Positions 36,137-48,409 of a DNA stretch of 64,000 nucleotides are shown piece after piece. Position numbers and translations under genes: made by a program. How positions within the stretch are numbered: position 1 is the first letter of the stretch; each line of letters opens with the position of its first letter. The stretch is from Lineus longissimus (taxonomy: Eukaryota > Nemertea > Pilidiophora > Heteronemertea > Lineidae), in the NCBI RefSeq assembly GCF_910592395.1, contig NC_088315.1, positions 6,078,501 to 6,142,500 of the forward strand. Direction: 5' to 3'. The notes under the pieces are model-generated. The model made no database searches, had not been told where the DNA came from, and was given only the letters and a program-made list of their open reading frames with translations.

Positions 36137-37945
36137 TCAGGTCATGTTTATATGTTGTGGGTTATCATGTCCCTCCTTCTCGGTCTTTCTGCGTTGACAG
36201 CAGCAGCACACGAGCAAGCTAATTATGATCCCAAACACGAAAAAACTGCCAACAGCGATGATGACGATCACCCACTTGGGCAAGGCACTTGATGGAGCAC
36301 GTGGCAGGCCAGTTGTCCTCACAACTGTTGAAATGGTTGTCTTGTCATTCCCGAGCATAACATTATTCCCCTCACACTCTAGCATGGAAGTCACATTGAG
36401 GTCCATTACGTCTACGCCATTCAGATGTGGAGGCTCTGCACATTCCATGTATATTATTGAATTAGTGTTACTGTTATTTCGAAGCCATTCAGCAAACTTT
36501 GGAACAGTCTCATAGCAACAGTCGATTGGGTTATTATCAAGGGCGATCCAACTCGCGTTTTTTATTGGTTCAAAAACCAAATGGAAATCCTCCGGAATGT
36601 ACTTTAAGTTAATGTCAATTAGTTCTATTTCCACAAGATTGCTCAGTCCCCTGAAAGCATTTCTCTCAAACCGATATGATTCGTTGCCAAGTTTAAAGCT
36701 TAGAGAAAGTGTTTTTAAGTTCGTACACTCAGAGAAAGTGTCATTTGTGATCAACGCAATGTTACCGTTCACAAGAAGTAAACTGTTGAGTTGACTGGCA
36801 ACAGGTGCGAGGTGCTCTTTCGTTATCGCGTCCAAGTTTATATTGAATACAGCGAGAAGTTGCAGGCTTTTAAAATTCATCAAGGCCATCCTGGGAAAAA
36901 CGTCGTTTTGGTCACCATTGTCAAGAAAGATCCTCGAAAGGTTTGGCAACCACTTGAAAACATTTGGATTCGAGACCAGTTTTGGGTTTGAGAGTAACAC
37001 CAACTCTCTCAGGTTTTCCAAAGGGGAGAATGCGTTTTCTGATATTTCTGTCAAGTATTCATTGCCCTCGATTTCCAATGATTTTAAATTTCCCAAACCG
37101 CTAAATGCATCATCTTGCAATGATGTCAGGGCCGTATTCCGCAAAGTTATCCTGTTGAGTTTTTTCGAGGAATTAAAGTTTAAATCCAATGATGTTAGGT
37201 TATTGTGGGACAGCAACAGGGTCTCTAACTCCGGAAGATTTATCAACAAATTTCGAGACAAATGGGTCAATGGGTTGTAATCCAATTCCAGGCGCTTAAT
37301 TTTGCTCTCAGGTGCGAATTCAAGGTCCAAAGATGTGAGGTAGTTGTCACTTAATTGTAGGCGTTTTAACTGTGGACAATCGTAGAATAGTCTTCGCGGT
37401 AGTTCTGGCAGTACATTGATATAAAAAATGATACTTTCCACGCGAGTTCCCAATCCTGAAAAAAGGTCCTCAGCGATTTGTCCCTGATATCGACTGGTAT
37501 AGATCCGGAAGTCCTCCAGGAGGGGAAGTGGTTGAAGGAATCCCGCAGATAAAGAATTAATGTTCATTTCACGAATCCAGAGGCGTTTGAGTCTCCCTAA
37601 TCCTTCGAAGGCAAGCATGTGAAACTCGGTTCCTCCTGATGAGTTCAAATCTCCTTGAATTACAAGAGAAGTTAGTTCTGAAACATTCTGAAAAACGGAT
37701 GCTTGTAGAATTTTCCCAGTATATCTACCGATAGTTATGCCCATGCTCGTCTTATTGGGATTTGGCAGCTGCCTGAATAGGTCAGGCAATGTCGTTTCAT
37801 CTGTCGAATTGCCAGACACGCATATATCATCAAAATGTTGACTGCTGATGTATACGCATATGCATCCCGGTGGGCACTCACTGAAGGCCGGCGGAATGGT
37901 CGCCACAAGAGAGGCGACGAGAAAACATATTTCCAACAACAGCAT
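36137..37945 (-). CDS. LRR single-pass transmembrane protein, single exon, 602 aa
   Basis: Signal peptide (MLLLEICFLVASLVATIPPA), then an LRRNT cysteine cluster (CPPGCICVYIS), a long run of leucine-rich repeats (about residues 95-470, many with the LxxLxLxxN pattern such as LKRLQLSDNYLTSLDL), and an LRRCT cap (NPIDCCYETVPKFAEWL ... MECAEPP). A Ser/Thr-rich spacer, one TM helix (WVIVIIAVGSFFVFGIIISL, about 558-579) and a short CCCC-basic tail follow. No kinase, TIR or Ig domain was seen. The architecture fits an adhesion or receptor-type surface protein; ligand and orthologue are not identified. Several N-glycosylation sequons are present. The frame is uninterrupted by introns, although neighbouring genes have many, so a retrogene origin is possible. 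Confidence 0.88.
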   Translation of the reverse strand: MLLLEICFLVASLVATIPPAFSECPPGCICVYISSQHFDDICVSGNSTDETTLPDLFRQLPNPNKTSMGITIGRYTGKILQASVFQNVSELTSLVIQGDLNSSGGTEFHMLAFEGLGRLKRLWIREMNINSLSAGFLQPLPLLEDFRIYTSRYQGQIAEDLFSGLGTRVESIIFYINVLPELPRRLFYDCPQLKRLQLSDNYLTSLDLEFAPESKIKRLELDYNPLTHLSRNLLINLPELETLLLSHNNLTSLDLNFNSSKKLNRITLRNTALTSLQDDAFSGLGNLKSLEIEGNEYLTEISENAFSPLENLRELVLLSNPKLVSNPNVFKWLPNLSRIFLDNGDQNDVFPRMALMNFKSLQLLAVFNINLDAITKEHLAPVASQLNSLLLVNGNIALITNDTFSECTNLKTLSLSFKLGNESYRFERNAFRGLSNLVEIELIDINLKYIPEDFHLVFEPIKNASWIALDNNPIDCCYETVPKFAEWLRNNSNTNSIIYMECAEPPHLNGVDVMDLNVTSMLECEGNNVMLGNDKTTISTVVRTTGLPRAPSSALPKWVIVIIAVGSFFVFGIIISLLVCCCCQRRKTEKEGHDNPQHINMT

Positions 37946-38717
37946 CTCGCTGTGTTACTGTTCAGACACTCTAGACGAAGTAGATCAGTCTCATCAACGA
38001 ACAAATCGGCAACCTCGGGAGTCTATGCTCACGTCGATATAAGCTTTTACCTTTCTTCGACTTGAAAACTTAATAATGACAGAAGGAAAAGTATACTCTG
38101 TCCCAGAGTTCGGCCTTGTGAAACTGCGTACAATCGAATCCCACGAAAATATTATTCAGATTTAAACACGAAGATTATGAAATGAAAGTCTGATTTTCAT
38201 CCAACGAAGCAGCTGCAGTCGGGGTTTGATCTCAGGTGCTCCGCCGGTTGATCTTCCAGGTGTTCGAACAAATATCCGACAAGTTTAACTGATATAAATA
38301 AATACTAAAACTGGTTCCTCCCCAAGCAGAATTGACCAAACTGACCAGAGCCTTTTGTATACCAGTCAAATTAGTTTCGCCACTTAGAAATTACACGGAC
38401 ATTTTTTGGTCTTAAATAGGTCTTATGAGAAGCAAGTCACAACTAGAATGTATGGGATAAGTTCCAGTTGACCGACATTTGAACGCGCATTATAGGCTTT
38501 TTAATGGATGGACCGATTATCTGGCAGTTAAAATGGCAGGTACGGGATTCCTGCTGTCAACCTGTATATTGTTTTGGCGAGATCAAGATTGTTATGTCCA
38601 TTTTACAATGGATAAAAGCTCTCCCACATCGCAAAGCCTTGGGGAAGATATAGGGAAGGATACAGAAAAAAAATATGTAATAACCTCTAGATATATACAT
38701 TCGGGCAATATACATGT
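37946..38717. other. Divergent intergenic region (LRR gene left, GH38-like copy 2 right)
   Basis: About 1.1 kb separates the two start codons, including the following repeat. It should contain both promoters. I see no clear TATA element or CpG cluster to single out. Confidence 0.4.
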
Positions 38718-39003
38718 ACATCACGGACCGCCGATGTCGAGACCCAGGCCGAGATGGCTCCTAGTCGATTTTCCAGTGCATCATACACATTCCCACGTGC
38801 TGACTGTTTGTAATGCACCGGGAAGTCATTGAAATCATATTAGCTTGTTTTATATCATCATGTACACGATATTATGTACTCTTGGCTGAAGAATCATCTT
38901 CTTCCTCTTCGGGAAGAAGAATCTAGTCCGACCTTGTTATTTTGTCGTGCCGCGAAGACAAGAACACCAAAATTGTGCACCCGGTCCACATGGATAGAGA
39001 TAA
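38718..39003 (+). repeat. Right copy of the ~280-bp direct repeat, just upstream of GH38-like copy 2
   Basis: Partner of 34797-35070 in the same orientation. It ends less than 30 bp before the copy 2 start codon at 39031, so it occupies the 5' UTR or core promoter. Confidence 0.85.
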
Positions 39004-39030
39004 ACGACTGCAACAACAGCGTAAACAAAC

Positions 39031-42000
39031 ATGGCTTTTTTCGGACAGGCATTTTATTTCCTGGTTCTAATTTCCTATTTTTCTGTAGTTCTGAGTGCGG
39101 GATTAAACCCGGTAAGATAGCATCTTATTATGTATGCATCTTCTATTACGTATTGTATGTTTTAAGTGCAGACTGCTCAAGCAAGTGTGAGATGTCGCAA
39201 GAATCATGGTACCAAAAAAGCCACCGATTGTCGGATGCAGTTCGCTTTCGACAACAGAATACAGGGTGGCCCAGAATTATTTCCCCTCTCACAATGGATA
39301 CACAATAGAAGACTATTGTCCAAAGGAAAATAATTCCGGGCCACCCTGTAGAACAGCTGCTCTCTAATCACACCCCAAAAGAGGTCATCGGTTGACTAAC
39401 GAAGCACCACTGTTTAATGGATGTATAGTTGAATGCGATCAAACTACGTCATTTGCGATCGGGGATTGTAAATTTTAACCTCTGTCAGTTTACACTACAG
39501 TGTCCTTCTACTTTTGTCAGCTTTGTTCTCACCAAACACTTTGGCATTTGTCTGGATGGAGGACTGGCTGTGTCAGTTGTAGTAGAACAAATTTATCAAA
39601 ATATTTTTAACTGTCATCCTTCCATTCATTGTAATATTTCGTTACAGCGGACTTTTGCAAGTCATACAAGTAACCTTGCCAGAGAAGAGTTTGAAGAGAA
39701 GAGACAAGAGAATGCTGCCATCAGGAAGGTTCATATCATTTATATGAATCACCTTGGTAAGTACACATGCATTCACTTTAGGATAGAGGCCCTTACACCA
39801 GGTGGAGTAAGCCACTTCTGGCCACAACAAACAAGCAGCAAATGAAAGCAAGACCGTATGGTTGCACACCATGTTTTCTTTGGTTCGTTGTGCCTATATT
39901 TAGGTTTGTTTGGGCCTGCAGTGGCTTCCTCCGCCTGCTGTAAAAGGGTCTATTGTGTCAGCAAATGATATTTTTATCTTGATTATTACCAGATCCGTAA
40001 CTTGTCATTTTCATTTTTGAATACTGATTTGATAGGCAGTTATTCAAGGCAGCATCGGCTCAGCCAGAATAAGTGCTACTGATACATGTTAATCAAGCAA
40101 GTAGTATGGGACCGAGGGGAGTTGTGTAAATCAATTTTATTAAATGTGTGCATCCGAAGTTAGTATCACATGTACAAGTAATGTGTTGAGCTGTTACTGG
40201 TATTCATCTTTGGTTTCTCATCTTTTTAATATTTTTGTTCTTTTGTAGATGTTGGCTTCAATAACTATCTTGACAATGTGATCAACTTGTACTTCTCGAA
40301 ATATTTCCCACAAGCTGTTCAACGAGCTGCAGAGCTTTCAGATGGTGGTTATGACGAGACCTTCCGCTACACAACTCACCCGTGGCTGGTCAGCATGTAC
40401 CTGGACTGTCCACAGTATATACATCTTCTCCCCGGGGATAAAGTAAAGGTATCTGTAGAAATCAGTTGTTGCAACAAGTTGCGTTTTTAATCAACAATAT
40501 GTATTGATTAATGTCGCTGACACTGGTCATAGATCTTGTCTAGTCATGTCACTTCCAGTAAAGAGTCGGTGATCTACTTTTGTTTGTTCAGTTAAACTTT
40601 GGATTGGTCATGTTGTTCATGCCTGCAGTTTACACTTTTAACATTGCAATGTGAATTTACATTGTAACGCAAGGAATTAGTCCATTTGACGTATCACATG
40701 ACACATAATGCGTTCCATGTCCCAGTTCTGATCTAGTTTTTCAAACATGTCAGCTGACAGGAAAGTGCCGGAGGCTACTCCTAAATAACGTCCGTTGATA
40801 ACTGTATTGCCCTATGAAGAAAATAACTTTAAGAAGTTTGATGGTCCCTTCCACTAACCTGATCTGTGGTGGGACTGGGAGGTCATTTGTCAGCTGGCAG
40901 CAGCAACTGTGAAACCCTGGCAGCAAAGCACAAGGTTTTTAAATGGGGAGGAATGACAAGCCCCATTGATGTGGAACGTAAAGTCTGTGCTGGCTTGTAC
41001 AGTAAGCAACCACAATGTCCCATTTTCAAAGGTTGCTTCCTTTTCAGTGTCCATCAGTTGATGAAGTTAAAGTGTTCACGCGAGCTGTGGAGCTTGGTAT
41101 CATCACATGGCATGCTGGACCAATGAACATGCAGTATGAGTTCATGGATGAAGCGCTACTCACCCACGCCTTCAATTTCACTCTGAGTCTTGATCAGCGG
41201 TTTAACATTACCAGGAAATACAGGACACTCAGTCAGAGAGATGTACCAGGTGAGTGAGTACATGATCCGGACTCATTGAAGTCATATCTTCAGAGAATAT
41301 GTATGAAATATCTTACAGTAGAAGTAGAAAAATTACAGATCTGTTGTGCAGTGTAGGCCAACATGGAGCATGCGTTTCTAACTTCAAGTGTTCAAGTGTT
41401 TTAGTGCAAGAACACTTCTCATGAGATCTTCACGTACAAAAATGTGCTGCAAATGCTGTATGAAAAAGCTGAAGAACTAAACTCATGTTTTAACGACATT
41501 TTGGATTTCAAGTCCAGTTAAGTATTCATTATTTTGCGCCAACAGGAATATCTACATTTTAACAGTCATTGTACTTCCTTACAGGAATGACCCAGGCAGT
41601 GATACCGGTCCTCGTCAAGCAAGGCATTGCTGCCATCACTGTTGGCGTCAATGCTGCCTCGTCACCACCTGCAGTCCCCAGGATATTCAACTGGGAATAC
41701 AAAGGGCAGCGAGTACTTGCCATGTGGCATCCGAGTGAGTAGAGAATGAGATTTTTTTTCAACCGAATATTCAAAATGCTTGTTGGTAACTCTAGTATGT
41801 AAAGTAATCCTATTTCACTCAATGTTGACCATTTGTAAATATTTTTTCTAATGTCGGTTGAATTACAAGAGTACTATATGGTATGACTTAGTACGGTATA
41901 TTATATGCATACATCTTGGAGCTCAAACCGATGCCACCATCCAACTATGTTATAAATTTTTTCTGACGTTTCTTTCAGACGGTTATCCAGACAATCCAGG

Positions 42001-45000
42001 TCGTAACCCTAACAATCCCGGTGGTCTGTCAGTAGATGACTGTGTGACAATTGATGGGTTTGACGAAGCCATGTGCTTTGCCTTCAGATCTGACAACCAG
42101 GGACCACCACAGTCTTTACAGGTATGGGACAAATTGTCAATGCAGTTACTTGAGTGCTGGTAAATTAATAAACCAGTACTCTGATCTTACTTAGTAATTC
42201 CTTTCTTATGGAGTATTCACCTCAACTAAATTCATGCCCAAAAGGGTTATTTAGGTCGACCGAGGCCTTGTTTTACTGTATGTGCCCATTTTGTTCTGAC
42301 CAGTTTGAATTTGAAAATGAGATATTTTATCTATACTTTCTCTAGGAAATTTTGGGATATTATGAAATCCTCCGTAAGGAGTTTCCCGGGGCCAAGCTCG
42401 GTGCCTCTTACCTTGAGGACTTTACAGCAGCCGTGATGGCTGTCCGGGACAAGCTACCAACCATCACGAATGAGATTGGTGACACGTGGATCCAGGGAAT
42501 TCAGTCTGATCCAAGAAAGGTGGCTGAAATGAGAGCTTTCTTGAGAAATCGAGCAGAATGCTTGAAAAAAGGTAATATATTAGAATCTCTATCAAGTAGT
42601 CCTTAATTTAGAGGTGTCCTGATTACAGAAAAAAACGAAATTATGTAAAACACATAATATTCTTGTCTTCAAGTTGTTACTATCTGGCACTGCAAAAACA
42701 ACAAAAAATGGTGTGTGGGACACCCATCAAATGAAGCAAGACAGCTTTCCTGTCATCAGTAACCATTCATACCACCTTTTACCTTGATGCAATGGAATAA
42801 TTAGTGTGCTCATTTCAGGTTTGTGTTCCTATAGTGATCCAAGATTCTTCAATTCAAGTCGCCTGCTGCTGAAAACTGCCGAGCACACCTGGGGCAGGAA
42901 CGGTGTGTGGGACACCATCAACTGGAGCAACACAGCTTTCCAGAAGGTCAAGAACTGTAAGTAGAGAATTTGAAAGGCCTGTGTGGTGAGAGTGCTGTAC
43001 ATTTGACTGAGAGGTCATAGTTCGAAGTCTCTTCCAATTCTTGATCTCGAAACACCATTATTTGACCACTCTACTTGGGCTCTGCACACCATCATTCTAC
43101 CACTCTACTTTGTCTCTGAACACCATCATTTGACCGCTCGACCTTGTCTTTTTGGCTGAACTGAATACCTCGTCAACTGCTGGTGCACTGGACTTAGAAT
43201 ATGTTTCTTGCTCAGAAATCCCCAATGTTTTTTTCAGCCAAGGGATTCAAAAACAATGAACAAGCCTGGCTAGGCCAGCGTTACTTCACCTACTATGCAC
43301 TGAAGGCTTTAGGAAGTCATCCATTGGCTTCGGATGTCATAAAGGAATTCACTGACCTTCAGGCTCAGAAAGTTGACCTCGCAGGTAAGTTTCTCTCTCT
43401 GAAAGTTCTTGAAAATTTAATGTAAGGTGAAACAGACTCCATCAAACTGAAATGTTTTGACAACTTGTTTAATTTTTGTGGCAACTTGAGTCAGCTTGAA
43501 ATTTCACTCTGTAGACAAACCCAAGTTGCACAATCCAGCTAGGATCTGTACGCATCTGCAATGTTTTGTACTGGCAGAGGTTCACTCTCGCCACCTCATT
43601 AAGCCATTACATCATGTCGCAGCATGTCAACATGGAGCTGAATTGTGCCACTGTGGTAGTCCTTGATGAGCGCAAATTTGCCAGCTTGGGTTTTGTCTTC
43701 TTTGAACTTTTTATGGTACAGCAGAACCTCTCTCCATCAAGGACACCGTTGGGACTGACAGATGTTGTCCTAAATTGAGAGGTGTCCTGATAACTGAAGT
43801 CAACTTCAATGGAAATGATCATTTGGGACCAGATGCAGTATCCTTAATTGAGAGGGTGTCCTCAGTGGAGAGGGGTCTGCTAAGAGAGGTTCCACTTTAT
43901 CATTATAAACATCATTTCAAATTTGAGACCAATCTTGCTTGATGTATCCCGCATTTAAAGTATTTGGCAATTGATGGATTTCAGGTTATGAGAGAGACAT
44001 TGACTTACAATATAAGTGTAAGTTCGGATTAGCTTTGCAGTTTAGTAATCAGGGGTTCATTCAGTGGCTGAGTGACAATCGGAGTCAGGTAGGAAGTCTC
44101 CACCGTAGTATTACAGCGATCCTCGTCTTCCTTTCCCTCCTACTCTAACATGTCTGATATGTTTTACTGCACCTCACTCTTTTCCTTCGACCACATCTGT
44201 GTGCTTTCTTGTTTTCAGACTATCACCCGTTACCTTCCAGTGACTTCTTGTTTGAGTGCTTGAACGGGATCCAAGTAGGATTCAATAACATCACCGGCTT
44301 CATCACTCAACTTTATGACCCACTTAAAAAGGTGGCTATATCTATCATAATCTGTCAATTTCAGTTATGCCATGCTACCTATTCTGATCTTTGTTGCCAT
44401 ATGTGAAACTCAAATCTTCCTTGCACCTGGGTAAAAGGAACAACCAGGATAAAATAACGACAGTGGATGCTAAGAAATGTAATAAATAAAAAGGACAGGG
44501 AAACAAAATTCTCTTGACTGGGCTTTTAGTTTGGGAGCTTTGAATTGCCAGTGTTCCTCTATAAAAGGATTGTTTCCACTATGGCAGCTAGCACAGTTTC
44601 CTGCCCAGTTTTCACAGACCTAAGATGAATTTTGATGTAAGTTGTTTGATTGGCAATTGTTGTTGACCACATAAAATGGTGAAATAAGCCATGGTTCATC
44701 TTTGTGATGTAAACAGGCCTTCAAGCTATCAAAGTGTTGAGGAGATGCTTTTTGAGGTTTTCCCTGACTTAGTAGTCTCCTTTTACTGCAGATCCAGTGG
44801 ACATCAAGGGAGAATGGTCTGGCAAAGTTCCAGTACGTCACCTATAGTCAGAAGGACTTTGATGCCATGAATGCAGCCTATACCTATGCCACGTGGTTTG
44901 CTCTCGGACTTGAGAAGCCAAACATCACCAAGAACGCGCATCCAGAAAGTAAAATTTGGGATCCTCAGTTAGTTGAATTCTACAGAAAGAATGGTAAGTC

Positions 45001-46968
45001 TGCTATTGTATTGTTGGTGTTGGTCTTGATGCAGTTGTACATGTACACCAGGGCCAACCGAATCGAAACACCGATAGCGCTAACAGGGCCTAACAGAGAA
45101 TAGTGTAAAGCATTTAACCATTACACTATACTCTGTTAGGTCCTGTCAGCACTATCGGTGTTTCAGTTTGGTCGGCCCTGGATTACATTATGCTAAGCAG
45201 ACTCCCCCATTTCCTCTCCTGGATTCAACATGGTATTCACATCATTTTAACACTTGCAGCAACCACTAGGAACTTTCAGAATTCAGGTTCTCGTTGCTTT
45301 ACGTCGCTTTTGAAAACGATGTACACTTATCGTTTAATTGATAAAGAAAATCATACATGGAGTTAATTGGACCACTGTTCCTTAATGTAATTTGGTTGAG
45401 TAAAATGATGATTTTATGAATAAAATGGAACAAGGGGTTATTAGTCTGTGATAACTACCTTTGGAAAACAGACTATTTTCTCATCAAGATACAATTTGAA
45501 TTCTTCAGATGGATCCTGTGACTTCTACGCCCACCTTGAGATGAAGGAATTCCAAACATCCACCAAATATGGCGCTCCTCCAGATATATGGATTCATTAC
45601 AATGTGACCAACAGCAAAGGTAACTTCCTTAGGTATTCTAATCTATATGGGTCTATGTATCATGTGTCCTTAATATAAAAACCATTTATTAATGCACTAA
45701 AGGAGGGCTTTTATTTTAACTTAACTCATTGATGAACATAAATATATTTGGTTTGACCAAATTTGCCAATATCATCGAACATCACTGCCATAGTCCAAGA
45801 TTACATCTACCCCTGCGACAAATGGTTATCAATTCAAGTCTGCCTCTTTTGAAGACATGGTTGTTCCACTTATTGTTGCACCTGTCCTTCGAATGAGACT
45901 TAAAACCGAGGTTCCTTGTATCTGGTGTCCATGCCAGGGCAACTGAAAGACCCCACCAAGTGAGAAACACGAGTAGCTTGTGTGGACTCCTACTCCTTGG
46001 CCAAAGTCCCAGTAAATGGAAGAAGATTAATTTTTCTAATGATAAACCTCTTTTAGGAATTGATGTCACCGTTCAGTGGTTTAACAAGCCGGCCACCAGA
46101 ATGCCTGAAGGAATCTTCCTCTCATTTCAACCTGATCCTCGTGATGGTTACGGGTGGATCATGTCAAAGTCAGGCCAGATGGTCGACCCAACAAACGTGG
46201 TATTGAATGGTAGCCAAAGGCATCATGGTAAGCGTAACTATTAAAATTGTTAGAAAGATGTTGCAAACGTTCATTTGAAAATTGCTCAGGCCTACTTTTG
46301 CCAACAATGACACATGTATAGGCCTATTGATGGCTGAGGACACACACCATGTCCTTACTTATCATTGCCATCAGCTAAGGCATTTTGGCTCAGAATTCGG
46401 CCATTGGCCACAGTGAATACATTTTGTCATTCTTGCAACTATGATAGGCAACCAAGTTCTTAGTTCTACAAGTCACCTGCCTTGGAAGCCTACTTCAAGC
46501 AGATTTTTGCCCGGCGCTGGTGTGAATTGCCGGGTTCAGTTTATAGTCTTTTATCGTCCTTTGTTTCAAATTCTGATATGGACTGAACTTACCCTCTTTC
46601 CAGCCATAGATCGAGGTGTTGCCTACGTCAACAAAGAAGGAACTGGCATAGCATTTACTTCAAAAGACGTGGCGCTGGTTTCAACTGTCACCAAGAACCT
46701 CCCGCCAACCGCCTTCCCGTTACCGCTACACCAGACAGATGAAATCACAGGGATGTCATACAACTTGTTTAATAATCTATGGAATGTCAATTACGTGTTC
46801 TGGTACCCCTATGCACCGGGTGATGAGGACTTTAAGGCCAGGTTTTCTATTAACTTGGTTGACGACAAAACCTGGAGTCATGAAAGAAATCCTCGTGTCC
46901 AGAAAGATGAGACCTCAAGTTTGAGGTTTAAGTCTTATAAGGAATTGAAAGAGTTTGAAAAACTTTGA
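39031..46968 (+). CDS. Secreted GH38-like (alpha-mannosidase-fold, DUF5054-type) protein, copy 2, 14 exons, 785 aa
   Basis: Exons: 39031-39111, 39648-39756, 40249-40448, 41048-41249, 41585-41734, 41979-42121, 42346-42571, 42819-42956, 43238-43384, 44219-44331, 44792-44993, 45509-45619, 46057-46227, 46604-46968. The 2358 bases include the stop, all introns are GT-AG, and phases match copy 1 at every junction. Nine exons have the same length as in copy 1 (1, 3-9 and 13). Exon 1 is a signal peptide (MAFFGQAFYFLVLISYFSVV). Exons 2-3 make NHLDVGF, the putative HxD metal site; TFRYTTHPWLVSMYLDCP and ITWHAGPMNMQYEF follow. In exon 3, 54 of 67 residues are identical to copy 1. GH38-like family membership rests on motif recall; substrate is unknown and action outside the cell is inferred from the signal peptide. 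Exon 2 is 30 bases longer and the C-terminus 10 codons longer than in copy 1. Confidence 0.87.
39260..39350. mobile_element. 91-bp mariner-like MITE in intron 1 of copy 2
   Basis: TACAGGGTGGCCC at the left and GGGCCACCCTGTA at the right are perfect inverses and continue into 'gaattatttcc'/'ggaaaataattc'. The TA at each end fits a Tc1/mariner TA target duplication. Confidence 0.75.
43724..43904. repeat. Dispersed repeat in intron 9 of copy 2
   Basis: Starts 'cagaacctctctccatcaag', contains 'gagaggtgtcctgataactg' and ends near 'taagagaggttccac'. Related to about 34330-34545 in inverse orientation; a fragment also occurs near 42600. The outer ends are inverse to each other, suggesting a MITE. 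Confidence 0.55.
45048..45181. mobile_element. Foldback (palindromic) element in intron 11 of copy 2
   Basis: The left arm (CCAGGGCCAACCGAA...) and right arm (...GTCGGCCCTGG) are inverse complements over about 55 bases each, including 'acaccgatagcgct' against 'agcactatcggtgt'. No coding capacity. Confidence 0.8.
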
Positions 46969-48400
46969 TTATGCTGGTGATTCCGTCCCTGTAAGGGCTC
47001 TGTCCAATTCTTTGTATAAAATGTATAACTGGAGCATGCAATTACAAATCTGTGATACCATGCACTGAAGCATCATATTGCTATGTCGTAGTCCATTGTA
47101 ACTGTCACAGTCCTAAAATTGTAAAGTTTAATATGAATTTCTTGTGAGATTTAGTGTTGGTAAAGTGACAATTGGGAGAACACAGAAAAGTTGTGCCTAT
47201 GTGATAATACTCATGATTGAAAGTGAAGTTATTCCTGCATTCTGGTTGTGACTTTGTCATCATGAGACCAATTTGAGATCAATTGAAATATTATAATCAA
47301 ACACAATGGAATCTCTCTCTATGGAACAAAACAATGATATGTTGGATTTGTTATATACTTCCATAATGAGAGGGGCACAGTAGGCCCATCTTGGCTACCA
47401 ATGAAGGTTGAGGAAGTCGCAGGGAAGGCAGCTTTAATGTAAAAGTTGTTTTTTCTATTCTGTTCAGTGTTGCAGCTGAGATTATAGAAAATGTACCAGT
47501 TTTACATTTCAACTTGGATGTAGGGCAATTAACCATTAGCTGATGCTGATCAAAATTCCAGAAAGGTTGGTAATCTCAAATCTAACAACTGTGATAAAAA
47601 TACACCTGAACATTAGGGGCCAAATTCATAAAGGGCGTTTAAGGGTTAGACGTGGGTAACTTCTCTCTAATCAGTTTCAGGGCCTATTGATATTCTGTGA
47701 AGATTTACATGACGGACCTGAACCTGTCTATTCAGTAGTTAAACGCTGTTTTGCGCTAAACGCCCTCTATGAATTTGGCCCTAGATGTTCATCTTTTCAA
47801 ATGTGTGTTTGCCATTACAGCTGAAATTTAACTTGTTATGTACATGTGCAGGAAAAGAAGACGTTTTATGTATGATCTTCGTTTTAATTAAACAATTCAG
47901 TCAATTTCGTATAGCGAATGTGTAGTGCAAGCTTGCAAACACTTCTGATTATTAAGCCTATTGGTATTTTTTCAACTCATTCAAACATTCCGTTTATACC
48001 TGTCATTCCATTTAGCTAATTCCTGTTTCGATATTTTTCTGATTAATGTACAAAATATTGCTCCAAGGGTAAAGAGAGTCAATAAAATGCAATGAAAGTC
48101 TATACATCGATCTTGAAAACATAGCACAATAATGACAGTACTCTAAACATGCTGTAATGCTGGTTTGTGGTTCAACTTTTGTTGATAAAATGTGCATAAA
48201 GTTCATTCATAATTTCATTGTAAAATTTACATGCATTTGTATGAAAAGAATTATGTTATATAGAGTAAAAAGATTAATATAACACCCTGAAGTTCAATAT
48301 CTAACATACATAATCTTTGTTATGTGTTTTTTTCGTCTCCACAAATGGCTAAGTGGATTTGGAAGGAAACTCTTGATACAGCTAGAAATTCTAGGAAGGG
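46969..48400 (+). other. 3' UTR / 3' flank of GH38-like copy 2
   Basis: AT-rich and non-coding. An AATAAA at 48081-48086 is a possible poly(A) signal. A foldback element lies inside at 47614-47783. Confidence 0.4.
47614..47783. mobile_element. 170-bp foldback MITE
   Basis: TAGGGGCCAAATTCAT at the left pairs with ATGAATTTGGCCCTA at the right, and the arms continue with 'agggcgttta'/'taaacgccct'. The ends carry TA. Confidence 0.78.
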
Positions 48401-48409
48401 CGCTTGCCA

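Noticed and set aside
43985-44088. Candidate extra exon of GH38-like copy 2 between exons 9 and 10
   Set aside because: Exon 9 joins exon 10 (44219) directly in matching phase, exactly as in copy 1, and the extra piece has no counterpart there.
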